The notes below the pieces were generated by a model. The model worked only from the letters and a program-made list of their open reading frames with translations. It did not search any database and was not told the DNA's origin. A stretch of DNA of 64,000 nucleotides from UBA5342 sp965662645 (GTDB lineage: Bacteria > Bacteroidota > Bacteroidia > Bacteroidales > UBA5342): the NCBI GenBank assembly GCA_965662645.1, contig CBFIII010000006.1, positions 57,904 through 121,903 on the forward strand, written 5' to 3'. Positions 9,484 to 17,383 of the stretch are shown in pieces (within the stretch, counting starts at the first letter, position 1; the number at the start of each line of letters is the position of its first letter). The position numbers were made by a program, and so were the translations under genes.

Positions 9484-9514
9484 AAAGATGACCTACAGCA
9501 TGTAGATCATCTTT
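9484..9514 (-). terminator. Hairpin between first and second subunit genes (attenuator candidate)
   Basis: Arms at 9484-9496 and 9502-9514 pair over 13 positions with a single G-U wobble around a 5-base loop; on the transcript a T-rich tract follows (tctttcttt). It lies just after the major-subunit stop codon and before the second subunit. Partial termination or 3' end protection here would give far more first-gene mRNA than usher or chaperone mRNA, as seen in many fibre operons. Confidence 0.65.
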
Positions 9515-9559
9515 TATTTTAATTACTAAAAATCCTAAGATCATCAGTAAAACAATTCA

Positions 9560-10288
9560 TTATAGGTCTTCTACCAAAGAATATACTACTTCTAAGTAAT
9601 AATAACCTGCTTGTGCATAGTTAGCAGTATTAGCAGCATCAGAAGTGGCTAAATTAAGAGCTACACCAGCAAAAGATGCTCCGCTAAAAGTAGCAGGAAC
9701 GCCAGGATAAAGTGCATAATTAATACGGAATTTGTTTGTAGTTGGGTTACCTTTTGCAGTACCAGGAGCATATGCATATGTTGCATCATTACCTTCTACT
9801 TTACCAAAAGCTCCTGCTAAAAACTGAGTTGCAATTGTAGGTAATCCAGTAACAGCATCCACACCTGAATTAGTTCTACCTAAAAGAGATTGCAAAGTTC
9901 CATCTAAAGCAACACCAGTACCAGCACCAGCAGCAGAATTGTCAACACTTGAAGAGATCATTAAAATCTCAGCAGGTAAACTAGCTGCACCATTAGAAGA
10001 AAAAGACTCTACTTGATCCCAAGTATTAGTTTCAGCATATACATACAAATCCCAAGCTACTGTTGCGTCAACTTCTAACTGTACTGCATTATACTTAACA
10101 ATACCACGTTGATACTCTTCAATAGTACTAAATGTAAAATCTACTTGAGCATCACTAGTCATAGTTAGATCTAATACACCTTGAAGATCCATTGTTACAT
10201 AACTATACTCTTCATCACTCAATTGTGCTTTCATGATACCACAGGTAATGAACATGATAGCAACTGCTAATTTCAATTTCGTTTTCAT
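9560..10288 (-). CDS. Secreted subunit-like protein, probable major subunit
   Basis: A 242-residue protein with a signal peptide (MKTKLKLAVAIMFITCGIMKAQ). It is rich in Ala, Gly, Ser, Thr and Asn and has no Cys in the mature part. It shares with the 8877-9431 product the block around FSTIEEYQRGIVKYNAVQL and WDLYVYAE, and ends in the strand YYYLEVVYSLVEDL. First gene of the operon, directly behind a promoter-like element and followed by a strong hairpin, it is placed to be the most abundant product. That fits the shaft subunit of a surface fibre or a surface-layer-like protein. No known pilin family was recognised, so the pilin role is inferred from context. Confidence 0.55.
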   Translation of the reverse strand: MKTKLKLAVAIMFITCGIMKAQLSDEEYSYVTMDLQGVLDLTMTSDAQVDFTFSTIEEYQRGIVKYNAVQLEVDATVAWDLYVYAETNTWDQVESFSSNGAASLPAEILMISSSVDNSAAGAGTGVALDGTLQSLLGRTNSGVDAVTGLPTIATQFLAGAFGKVEGNDATYAYAPGTAKGNPTTNKFRINYALYPGVPATFSGASFAGVALNLATSDAANTANYAQAGYYYLEVVYSLVEDL

Positions 10289-10353
10289 AATAATTTTTGA
10301 TTAGATTGATTTTTTTAATTGTTTTTAATATATTTTAAACATACATTTCATTT

Positions 10354-10361
10354 CAAAGATA
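10354..10361 (-). promoter_or_regulatory. -7 promoter element of the subunit/usher/chaperone operon
   Basis: TATCTTTG on the minus strand matches the Bacteroidota -7 consensus TAnnTTTG and lies 66 bases before the ATG of the first subunit gene. No convincing -33 TTG is visible at the usual spacing. Confidence 0.5.
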
Positions 10362-10675
10362 TAAATATGTTTTTAATAAAAAAATGTATTTTATAATGAA
10401 CAATTCTATTCTCCCACTATTTTGTCTTTTTTTTTCACAACAATGACCATTAAGTCAGTTTATTAACCCAATTCTGCGTTTTTTTATTTTTTTTTTAATA
10501 TAATTTTACATACAAATTCCCTTCCCCATTTCACATCAAAACATTGACAGACTTTCCTGACAACTAGCAGATAACCCCAATTTTGTAATGAGATCAAAAT
10601 ATTTCATTTTTTCAATAATATTTCATCTGCTTTTTTTTTAGAGAAATACAAATATTACATTCATATCCATTTATT

Positions 10676-10847
10676 AAGTAATAGGAATGATTAAATGTTG
10701 CATTTGCACTTAGTGTATAAAGTGTGCTAAAGTATTTAGAGTGTCTTAAGTTGACCTAACTTGAGTGTGCCCCAATAACTATCGGGGCACACTCAAGTAC
10801 ACTTTAGACACTGCATATAATGCGACAATAAAGACTTCGCTCTACTT
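10676..10847. repeat. Short inverted-repeat element (aagtagtg family)
   Basis: The left end (aagtaatag, then gttgcattt) is the imperfect reverse complement of the right end (aatgcgacaataaagacttcg, then tctactt). The interior contains inverted aagtgt/acactt-type arms (agtgtcttaag, gacactttag) and a perfect hairpin around gtgccccaataactatcggggcac. Related copies lie at 15196-15392 and, less complete, at 3505 and 35105. It carries no coding capacity and lies in the 658-base divergent gap between the subunit operon and the permease gene. Confidence 0.6.
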
Positions 10848-10946
10848 GTATTATTGTTTTTCTAAAAGATGTCAGAACATCAAAGCATTTCAAATTTTAA
10901 ATCCTAGTATAAATGTTTTTTTGAACGATTCAATTCAACTATAAAA

Positions 10947-11795
10947 ATGACTTTCTCATTTCAATTTATAGAATTATTCTTTTACGAAATTAGGTCAACT
11001 AACCAAAAGCATTTATTTTTGGTACACTATTCATCAAAAAAAATAATATTGTTTAAAACACACACAACAACAGCGACCATACTAGGTATTGTCAGCATTC
11101 TAGGAGTCTGGCAATTAGGTGCTAATCTCATAGACAGCACGAGCATTTTCCCATCGCCTCTTCAATCTCTTATTACTTTAACTCACTTAGCAAAAAGTGC
11201 GGATTTTTGGATACACATTAGTATTACACTGTTTCGCGGTATATTGGGTGGTATATTATCCCTTATCATCGGTTTTTTATTAGGACTATTATCCAGCTCT
11301 AATAAAGTAATCAAATCGTTTATCTTGCCTTGGATAATTCTTTTACGTTCTATTCCCGTTATCTCTGTCATTCTTTTAGCCATTGTATGGTTAATGCCAG
11401 GTTATGTTCCCTTTTTTATAATGCTTATCACTGTTACTCCAGTTATTGCAGAAGAAGTAACCGAAGGTATTATAGTTATTAATCAGGATTATAGAGAGAT
11501 GATTTCTATCTATAAAATACCTTGGTACAAACAACTCAAAGATGTCATTCTTCCGGGGTTACTCCCTCGTTTAGCAAGTGGTTTTAGCTTAGGAATGGGG
11601 TATGGATGGCGTGCAGTAGTGGTAGGCGAAGTGCTCAGTCGCCCACAATGGGGCATTGGAGACCGTATGGCTCATTCACAGAACTATTTCAATACTGACG
11701 AACTAATAGCTTGGACTGTAATACTTATTAGCATCAGTTATTTTTTTGATAAATTAATAAGTTACACAAAAGACCGCATAATAAAATGGCAATGA
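10947..11795 (+). CDS. ABC transporter permease, SsuC/TauC/NrtB type
   Basis: A 282-residue inner-membrane protein with about six hydrophobic segments. The EAA-like cytoplasmic loop that contacts the ATPase is visible as YREMISIYKIPWYKQLKDVILPGLLP. The family features FPSPLQSL near the N-terminus and GYGWRAVVVGEVL near the C-terminus are also present. Usual members are about 250 residues; the extra 30 N-terminal residues before the first membrane segment may mean that translation starts later. The ATPase gene overlaps its 3' end by 10 bases. Together with the lipoprotein at 3687-4613 it would make a complete importer for a small anion or amine. Confidence 0.85.
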   Translation: MTFSFQFIELFFYEIRSTNQKHLFLVHYSSKKIILFKTHTTTATILGIVSILGVWQLGANLIDSTSIFPSPLQSLITLTHLAKSADFWIHISITLFRGILGGILSLIIGFLLGLLSSSNKVIKSFILPWIILLRSIPVISVILLAIVWLMPGYVPFFIMLITVTPVIAEEVTEGIIVINQDYREMISIYKIPWYKQLKDVILPGLLPRLASGFSLGMGYGWRAVVVGEVLSRPQWGIGDRMAHSQNYFNTDELIAWTVILISISYFFDKLISYTKDRIIKWQ

Positions 11796-12412
11796 TCTAT
11801 AAAAATATCAATAAATCATTTGATGGCATCAAACTCTATACTGATTTCAACATAAGCTTTGAAAAAAACAAAATCAATATTATAGAAGGCGCTTCAGGTT
11901 GTGGAAAAACAACGCTACTGCGTCTTATTGCAGGTCTTGAGAAAGATGATGATGATCAATTAATAGCAAAAAAAGATGCGGTCTCTTTTGTTTTTCAAAC
12001 CCCTACTCTATTACCTTGGAAAACAGTAATAGATAATGTACGGTTTGTATTGAAACACAAAGATGAGCTACTCATAACCAACATTCTTCGTTTACTTGAA
12101 CTGAGTGAGGTAGCCAACTATTATCCATATCAATTGAGTGGAGGAATGCAACAACGCGTAGCATTAGCACGAGCTTTCGCTTATCCTTCTGAGTTATTAA
12201 TAATGGATGAACCTTTTATAGGTCTCGATACACCATTAAAGAAACGCATATTTAGACAAATACTACGAATGTGGCGTTATTATCCTAAAACTGTAATACT
12301 TGTAACACATCATAGAGAAGAACTCACCACAATGGCTCATAAAACAATTACAATAGGTAAGCGTCCGGTACAAATTTTGAATGAAAACCTCCATAAAGTA
12401 ATAAACGAATAA
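11786..12412 (+). CDS. ABC transporter ATP-binding protein, SsuB/TauB type
   Basis: A 208-residue ATPase with Walker A GASGCGKTT, Q-loop in VFQTPTLLPWKT, signature LSGGMQQRVALARA, Walker B LLIMDEP and switch His in VTHH. The LLPWKT sequence after the Q-loop is typical of nitrate/sulfonate/taurine importers. It is somewhat shorter than the usual 240-260 residues and lacks the C-terminal extension. It overlaps the permease gene by 10 bases, and the outer-membrane-barrel gene follows within about 14 bases, so the three are probably one transcript. Confidence 0.9.
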   Translation: MAMIYKNINKSFDGIKLYTDFNISFEKNKINIIEGASGCGKTTLLRLIAGLEKDDDDQLIAKKDAVSFVFQTPTLLPWKTVIDNVRFVLKHKDELLITNILRLLELSEVANYYPYQLSGGMQQRVALARAFAYPSELLIMDEPFIGLDTPLKKRIFRQILRMWRYYPKTVILVTHHREELTTMAHKTITIGKRPVQILNENLHKVINE

Positions 12413-12425
12413 AATATTTTTGATT

Positions 12426-13196
12426 GTGAAAAGATCTAATACCATATCCCATTTCCTTTTTTTTATCCTACTTCTTTGTGTTCACAATGTATCTGCTCAA
12501 ATTGTAAGTTTGGATGAACGCCGCACTAAAGATCCTAAAAAAGGTATTCAAGGAGACCTACAGCTCACCTTAGATTATACTGAGAACAGTAAACAAGTAT
12601 TGCAAAGTGGCACAAAACTAAACTTACAGCTCAATGATAGCTTAAATACCTATTTGTTCTATTCTGATGTAAGGCTAAGCCGCACAGATGGTGTTGACGA
12701 CCTAAATTACGGTAGCTTTGGTACCATATATAATTACAAAGCAGAAGACCGTATCATCTCTGCCGAAGGGTTAATGCAATACCAATATGATAGTGGTAAA
12801 GATCTAAAACATCGCTTTATTATTGGAGGTGGACCTCGCTGGAAAATTGTAGATAAAAAAGGTTTAAAATTGAGTTTAGTAGCTTACACTATCTATTTTA
12901 ATGAAAAATATGATTCTGAGATAGCCACAAAAAAAAGCAAAGCAAAATTTAGCACGATGCTCACTTTTAGTACCAATCTTAGCGAATCAATGTCGATAAA
13001 ACACAATACGTATTACGAACCAGATTATGCCAATCCTTCAGATTATCGTATTGAAAGTCAGACTACTTTTCAAGCAAAATTCAACAAAAAATTCAGTTAT
13101 AAGATATATGTACAAGTTAATTATGTATCCGTAGTTCCTACAGGCATTGAGAATTTTGATTACCGCATACAAAACGCATTAAGTTACTCTTTTTAG
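12426..13196 (+). CDS. DUF481-like outer-membrane beta-barrel protein
   Basis: A signal peptide (ending near NVSAQ) is followed by about 230 residues of alternating beta strands ending in a C-terminal Phe, as in outer-membrane barrels. The pattern IQGDLQLTLDYTENSK, RFIIGGGPRWKI and YKIYVQVNY resembles DUF481/YdiY-type proteins. No ATG is available; I use GTG at 12426, and a TTG two codons earlier is possible. It follows the ATPase gene almost without a gap, so it may be the outer-membrane pore for this importer. That role is inferred from position only. Confidence 0.6.
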   Translation: MKRSNTISHFLFFILLLCVHNVSAQIVSLDERRTKDPKKGIQGDLQLTLDYTENSKQVLQSGTKLNLQLNDSLNTYLFYSDVRLSRTDGVDDLNYGSFGTIYNYKAEDRIISAEGLMQYQYDSGKDLKHRFIIGGGPRWKIVDKKGLKLSLVAYTIYFNEKYDSEIATKKSKAKFSTMLTFSTNLSESMSIKHNTYYEPDYANPSDYRIESQTTFQAKFNKKFSYKIYVQVNYVSVVPTGIENFDYRIQNALSYSF

Positions 13197-13198
13197 AT

Positions 13199-13660
13199 CT
13201 ATTCTGGACTTTGGATAAAATCTTTAATAGCTTTAAAAGCCTTTTCAAGTCGCATCATTCTATTAGCCATAAATTCAAACATAACCTTCCAGTCCGATCT
13301 GCAATGAAAATCGTATCCTTCTATTTCAGTATAAATTCTACAGACTTCATTACCTGAATCTGTAGTATAAACATAATCCCAAATCAAAGGACCATCAAAC
13401 TTTTTTTCTATGATATTCTTATATTGTTCTAATTGAGAATAAATGTCAAAACGCTTATCTTCATCTTTATAATTAACCTCTAATACCACCCGCACAACAT
13501 TGCGAAGAACTTCAAATTTGAGATCCAATTTTTTAATACCCGTATAATAAAGAATCCAACGCCCCCTATTAGGCCTTAGATAATCAAGTGTTTTACTATA
13601 GCAATCGAATTCATTCCAAAAATCTAAACGCAATTGTTTAGCCTCTTCTTTATTATACAT
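13199..13660 (-). CDS. DUF4268-like protein
   Basis: Start placed at MYNKEEAKQLRLDFW, about 153 residues. The sequence (LRLDFWNEF, NRGRWILYYTGIK, DLKFEVLRNVVRVVLEV, FDGPLIWDY, SDWKVMFEFMANRMMRLE) fits the DUF4268 family of small soluble Bacteroidota proteins of unknown function, related to nuclease-associated regions. No signal peptide. It is convergent with the barrel gene, with two bases between the stops. Function unknown. Confidence 0.6.
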   Translation of the reverse strand: MYNKEEAKQLRLDFWNEFDCYSKTLDYLRPNRGRWILYYTGIKKLDLKFEVLRNVVRVVLEVNYKDEDKRFDIYSQLEQYKNIIEKKFDGPLIWDYVYTTDSGNEVCRIYTEIEGYDFHCRSDWKVMFEFMANRMMRLEKAFKAIKDFIQSPE

Positions 13661-14094
13661 ATATATTTTTTTTGCGAAAATACACATTCTGATGTTTAAA
13701 TCCCATATTGTGGATTTTATTACGCACAGCTTACTACAAATATAAAAAAACGCTGCACCTGGAGCATGAAAACGTGCATAGAATACACAACCGTTAAAAA
13801 AAAGATTAGAATCACTTCATAAATACCTTTGTAGAAAAAACAAATAAGATACGAAAACATAAAAGCTTTACTTTTATTAACCTATCGACACAAGGCACAA
13901 TAATTCAACATATTACAATAGCTAATTATTACACTAAAGGTAGATTTAAATAACACGGAATAACCATATTATTAAAACAGCATCAAAAATCGATAAACAT
14001 TTTAACTAAAAGTTCAACAAATGTTAATAAGCAAGAAGCAGATGTTTTATTTTAATAAAAATGCTAATTATATTTGTAGAAATTTAAATCATAT
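13661..14094. other. Intergenic region with one copy of a short repeat
   Basis: A 434-base AT-rich divergent gap. At 13701-13745 it holds a 45-base sequence (tcccatattgtgg, then ttattacgcacagcttact) that recurs imperfectly at 14620-14662. It presumably also carries the promoters of both flanking genes, which I could not pinpoint. No gene is visible. Confidence 0.5.
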
Positions 14095-14556
14095 ATGGAA
14101 GAGAATAAAACATCAATTTTAACTGGTATATTGTCAATTTCGGGCAAACCTGGATTATTTAAGACCGTATCACAAGTAAGCACAAAATTAATTGTGGAAT
14201 CGTTAACAGATGGAAAACGCATAGCGACTCAGAGTGCTAATCAGATTATTTCGTTAGCCGATGTATCTATTTATGGTGAAGATGACGAAATGCCTTTAGA
14301 AGACATTTTCAAGATTATGTTGAAAATTGAAAACAAGCAAAAGTCTTCTGTTTCACCTAAAGATAGTAACACCAAATTACTTGATTATTTGGTAACTATT
14401 TTTCCCGATTATGATAAATCTCGCGTTTATCCTTCAGACGTTAAAAAAGTCATAAAATGGTATAACATGCTATTAGAGAAAGACATGTTAAACTTTCCTA
14501 CTGTTTCTGAAGAAACAAAAGAAGAAACAAAGGAAGAAAAAACAAAAGCTGAATAG
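14095..14556 (+). CDS. DUF5606-like protein
   Basis: A 153-residue soluble protein. The N-terminal half (GILSISGKPGLFKTVSQ, LIVESLTDGKR, ISLADVSIYGEDDEMPLEDIF) matches what I know of the Bacteroidota DUF5606 family. The middle (KLLDYLVTIFPDYDKSRVYPSDVKKVIKWYNML) is a short helical second domain, and the C-terminus is a Lys/Glu-rich tail. Function unknown. A monocistronic gene closed by a strong terminator. Confidence 0.65.
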   Translation: MEENKTSILTGILSISGKPGLFKTVSQVSTKLIVESLTDGKRIATQSANQIISLADVSIYGEDDEMPLEDIFKIMLKIENKQKSSVSPKDSNTKLLDYLVTIFPDYDKSRVYPSDVKKVIKWYNMLLEKDMLNFPTVSEETKEETKEEKTKAE

Positions 14557-14571
14557 AATAATATTCACCAT

Positions 14572-14609
14572 AAAAAAAACCGCATTTTGTGAAAAATGCG
14601 GTTTTTTTT
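14572..14609 (+). terminator. Rho-independent terminator after the DUF5606-like gene
   Basis: Inverted arms accgcatttt and aaaatgcggt around a 3-4 base loop, with an A-run before and a T-run of eight after. It lies 16 bases past the stop codon and could act in both directions. Confidence 0.85.
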
Positions 14610-14619
14610 GTTTTACACT

Positions 14620-14662
14620 CCACATTGTGGGTTTTATTTCACGTAGCTTACTGCGGATAATA
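14620..14662. repeat. Second copy of the 13701-13745 repeat
   Basis: ccacattgtggg followed by ttatttcacgtagcttact repeats the sequence at 13701-13745 in the same orientation with several substitutions. The two copies bracket the DUF5606-like gene. Confidence 0.5.
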
Positions 14663-14728
14663 TAATAGTTTTCAACTTAACACGCCGTCTTCTTGTAGCA
14701 AGGTCGTTGTTTTTCAAGCTTTACGTAC

Positions 14729-14996
14729 TAACCTGAGTTCGATTTTAAATTCGGTCACAGTTTGAATTTTATTTGAGAAGAAATTTACTCAATTTCAAGA
14801 AGCAATAGCGGGCTATTGTGATTGAATTTGGGTGAATTTATGCCAAATAAAAGCAAACACGTAGGAAAAATCAATTAAAATACATCTTTGCACTTTTGAT
14901 TTTTATAAATAGTCTGTTATTACTTCTAAATTGTAAGCATAAACAGACTAATAATATATCTTTCTGTGGCTAGAATTTAATGTCGAACTCAGGTTA
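14729..14996. mobile_element. 268-bp MITE-like element with 24-bp terminal inverted repeats
   Basis: The left end taacctgagttcgattttaa and the right end, reverse-complemented taacctgagttcgacattaa, are near-perfect terminal inverted repeats. The interior has no gene but contains a dyad (tagtctgtt .. aacagacta) near its right end. The first 80 bases recur almost unchanged at 63920-64000, 49 kb away, which shows it is a dispersed element. A non-autonomous derivative of an insertion sequence is the simplest reading. I could not establish a target-site duplication. Confidence 0.65.
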
Positions 14997-15018
14997 TTAA
15001 TTTCTAATAGCATTAAGA

Positions 15019-15161
15019 TTATCGGCAACTAGCATTAAAACCTAATGCTTTCGTTCTCGGTTTTGGATCATAATTTTCATTTTTTAATGAAGTACTAGAT
15101 GGAAAAACAAGAATGAGTAGAAGTGCAACTAGTACCTGTTTTTTAATTGTTTAATGTCTAT
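15019..15161 (-). pseudogene. Sulfatase relic: N- and C-terminal ends fused, core deleted
   Basis: Read on the minus strand, the first part is nearly the same DNA as the signal peptide of the sulfatase at 36763-38187, but its start codon is ATA and one base is missing from an A-run. After PS it jumps straight to LKNENYDPKPRTKA, which matches the C-terminus PSKNENYDSKRERK of the sulfatase at 35279-36697. About 1.4 kb of catalytic sequence is therefore missing. A short stretch similar to aaaaatgaaa is shared by both ends of sulfatase genes and may have been the deletion junction. Confidence 0.75.
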
Positions 15162-15195
15162 GTGTCCATTATTTTAATTGTTCTTTAATTAATTT

Positions 15196-15392
15196 AAGTA
15201 GTGTGCAGTAAATAATGTCGTATTGTGATGAAGTGTACTAAAGTATTTAAAGTGTCTTAAGTTTAAATGCCTAATTTTCTAGTCTTTAGTATGATGTGAT
15301 TATTTTGTTTGTTTAACTTTAGTCACTTAAGCACACTCAAGTACACTTAAGACACTTGTTGGAAATGCGACAATAAATACTACTCATTACTT
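15196..15392. repeat. 197-bp inverted-repeat element (aagtagtg family, best-preserved copy)
   Basis: The left end aagtagtg..cagtaaataatgtcg and the right end, reverse-complemented aagtaatgagtagtatttattgtcg, pair imperfectly over about 28 bases. Internal arms such as agtgtactaaagtatttaa and actcaagtacacttaag also pair. No coding capacity. Relatives are at 10676-10847, 3505-3620 and 35105-35275, always between genes. Confidence 0.6.
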
Positions 15393-15475
15393 AATATGCT
15401 CTCTCAGGCAAAATAAATTTTGAGTATAATTATTGATTGAGACACATCGAGTTGTCATGTATATAATATTTATAA

Positions 15476-15516
15476 AGAAAAAAAACAGGTTGATGACCAA
15501 AGCCAACCAACCTGTT
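15476..15516 (-). terminator. Terminator of the 15.6-20.5 kb SusC/SusD operon
   Basis: Arms acaggttg and caacctgt flank a 13-18 base loop; on the minus strand the stem is followed by a run of eight T. It lies 58 bases after the SusD stop codon. Confidence 0.75.
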
Positions 15517-15573
15517 ATTCTATTCCTTTATTAATCAATTATGACATTAAATCAAGGTCATACTGAGTTTTTA

Positions 15574-17373
15574 TTACAGCTCAAACCCCGGGTTTTGAAT
15601 CAGGGCATCATTATCTTCAATATCATCGACAGGTATGGGTAAATAATAATCCTCGGGTTCAAACAATCTAGTTAGAGATTCTATCTTATTACCACTAACA
15701 ATGTTAATGGCAAATGTATTAGCAGCCACATCCCATGTATATTGAACGCCTGTATATTGTGTATTTAAAGGCCCATCAGCTATTCTCCAACGTTTTAAAT
15801 CCCAATAACGATTTCTTTCAAATGCTAATTCTACTTTGCGTTCTTTAACTATGTCATCAAAAGTTATAGCAGTTCGTGCTGGCATCCCAGCTCTTACTCT
15901 AATCGCATTTAAGGCCTTTAAAGCATCACCCGTTTTACCTAAAGCAAAAGCCGCTTCGGCATAGTTTAAATAAATTTCCCCTAGCCTTAATACCATAAGT
16001 GGATTATTACTCATCTGTTTTGGTACAATTGGATTAGCTGTGTTGGCCAATTTATAAGCGGTAAGAGCCGATTTGATACGGTTTTGCCTTGGCGATGCTA
16101 CAGGCACGCCTGCGGCATTAGCAGCAGCTGCATCCGTAACGCTCTCATGAAAATATACTGGCGCTCCGCCATAAACCATGCCAGGATAACCAATGGTGGC
16201 ACCAAAACGTGGGTCTCTAGAACCGAACAATGAATCTAAGTCGTAAAATATAGTTGGGCCAACACTGCTTGCTAGAGTGGCAGAACCATCAGGTAATAAA
16301 GCTCCGTCTGTACCATCTTTGTAGTCAAACCAAGTGATGGTTTCAAAATACGCATTTTCAACGGCTCCCCAATTAGCATGTTCAGAAAGTGCACGAGGTA
16401 AGATAAAAACATCATAATTATTGGTTATACCTCCTTCACCACTGAATTGCTGAAACAGAATAGTTTCTGTATCATTAGCGCTTCCAATATCATCAAAAAT
16501 TCGACGATATTCTGCTACCGTAGCTCCAGAACGTAAATCATATGATCCTGTACCAAAAGGTGCAGGCATCAGTTTTTTTGAAGCCTCTAAAGATTTTGTG
16601 TAAAAATTTGTAGCTTCAGAAGGGCTGATTCCAACTAAACCATCCTTTTTTAAAGGAAGCTTTGCATCAAATTCAGCAATACTACCAGCATATAAGGCAG
16701 CACGACTTTTTAGAGCATATACTGCACCTATATTAGGCTCCCATCCACCTATTGATTTATCTACTAATAGCTCAATAGCCTTATCAAAATCGCTTAGCAC
16801 TTGATCGTAGGTCTCCTTTTCAGTGCTCCTAGGCACTTTAAGTAATTCTGGATCTAAACTAACGTCTTGTACTTCTAGAATAAGAGGCACTCCACCATAA
16901 CGTTTTGCCATTTGAAAATACATAAACGCCCTGGCAAAATAAGCCTGCCCTAAACGTTTTTCTCTGTATTCAGTTGGCAATGCAATTGTTTCGTCAGATA
17001 ATTGTTGAATAGCCTCATTAACAACACGCATCAAATCCCAGTTCCAATAGGATAAAACATGTCTTGTAATACTTCCATTAACAACGCTAGCAACATCTCT
17101 ATAGTCAGGATCTTTATCACCTCCTCTGTAGCGACCTTCAGCACCTAGCGTATTTTCAGCAAAAAGTCCATTACCTGCACTAGGATATGTTGGCTGCTTA
17201 ACAACTTCTATTCTATTAAACACATCTGCCATATAGGCATTTACTAAATTAACATCATTCCATACAGCATCTTCTGCAATAACGTCCAATCTTGTTGATT
17301 CTAATGGGTCTTGACAAGCCGTATTGACAAGTATAGACACCATTAATAAATATATTATTCTTTTCATGATCAT
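15574..17373 (-). CDS. SusD-family glycan-binding lipoprotein
   Basis: A 599-residue RagB/SusD outer-membrane lipoprotein, with lipobox ending at Cys20 (VNTACQ). Family features are AYFARAFMYFQMAKRYGGVPLIL, the SRAALYAGSIAEF helix, ALKALNAIRVRAGMP, ERKVELAFERNRYWDLKRW and the closing NPGFEL. SusD proteins sit as a lid over their SusC transporter and bind the incoming oligosaccharide. The gene begins 11 bases after its SusC partner ends and is the last gene of its operon. ATG two codons further in is an alternative start. The ligand is not readable from sequence. Confidence 0.93.
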   Translation of the reverse strand: MIMKRIIYLLMVSILVNTACQDPLESTRLDVIAEDAVWNDVNLVNAYMADVFNRIEVVKQPTYPSAGNGLFAENTLGAEGRYRGGDKDPDYRDVASVVNGSITRHVLSYWNWDLMRVVNEAIQQLSDETIALPTEYREKRLGQAYFARAFMYFQMAKRYGGVPLILEVQDVSLDPELLKVPRSTEKETYDQVLSDFDKAIELLVDKSIGGWEPNIGAVYALKSRAALYAGSIAEFDAKLPLKKDGLVGISPSEATNFYTKSLEASKKLMPAPFGTGSYDLRSGATVAEYRRIFDDIGSANDTETILFQQFSGEGGITNNYDVFILPRALSEHANWGAVENAYFETITWFDYKDGTDGALLPDGSATLASSVGPTIFYDLDSLFGSRDPRFGATIGYPGMVYGGAPVYFHESVTDAAAANAAGVPVASPRQNRIKSALTAYKLANTANPIVPKQMSNNPLMVLRLGEIYLNYAEAAFALGKTGDALKALNAIRVRAGMPARTAITFDDIVKERKVELAFERNRYWDLKRWRIADGPLNTQYTGVQYTWDVAANTFAINIVSGNKIESLTRLFEPEDYYLPIPVDDIEDNDALIQNPGFEL

Positions 17374-17383
17374 TTTTTTTATG

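Noticed and set aside
14729..14996. Complete insertion sequence
   Set aside because: No transposase frame lies between the terminal inverted repeats; only a non-autonomous element is supported.
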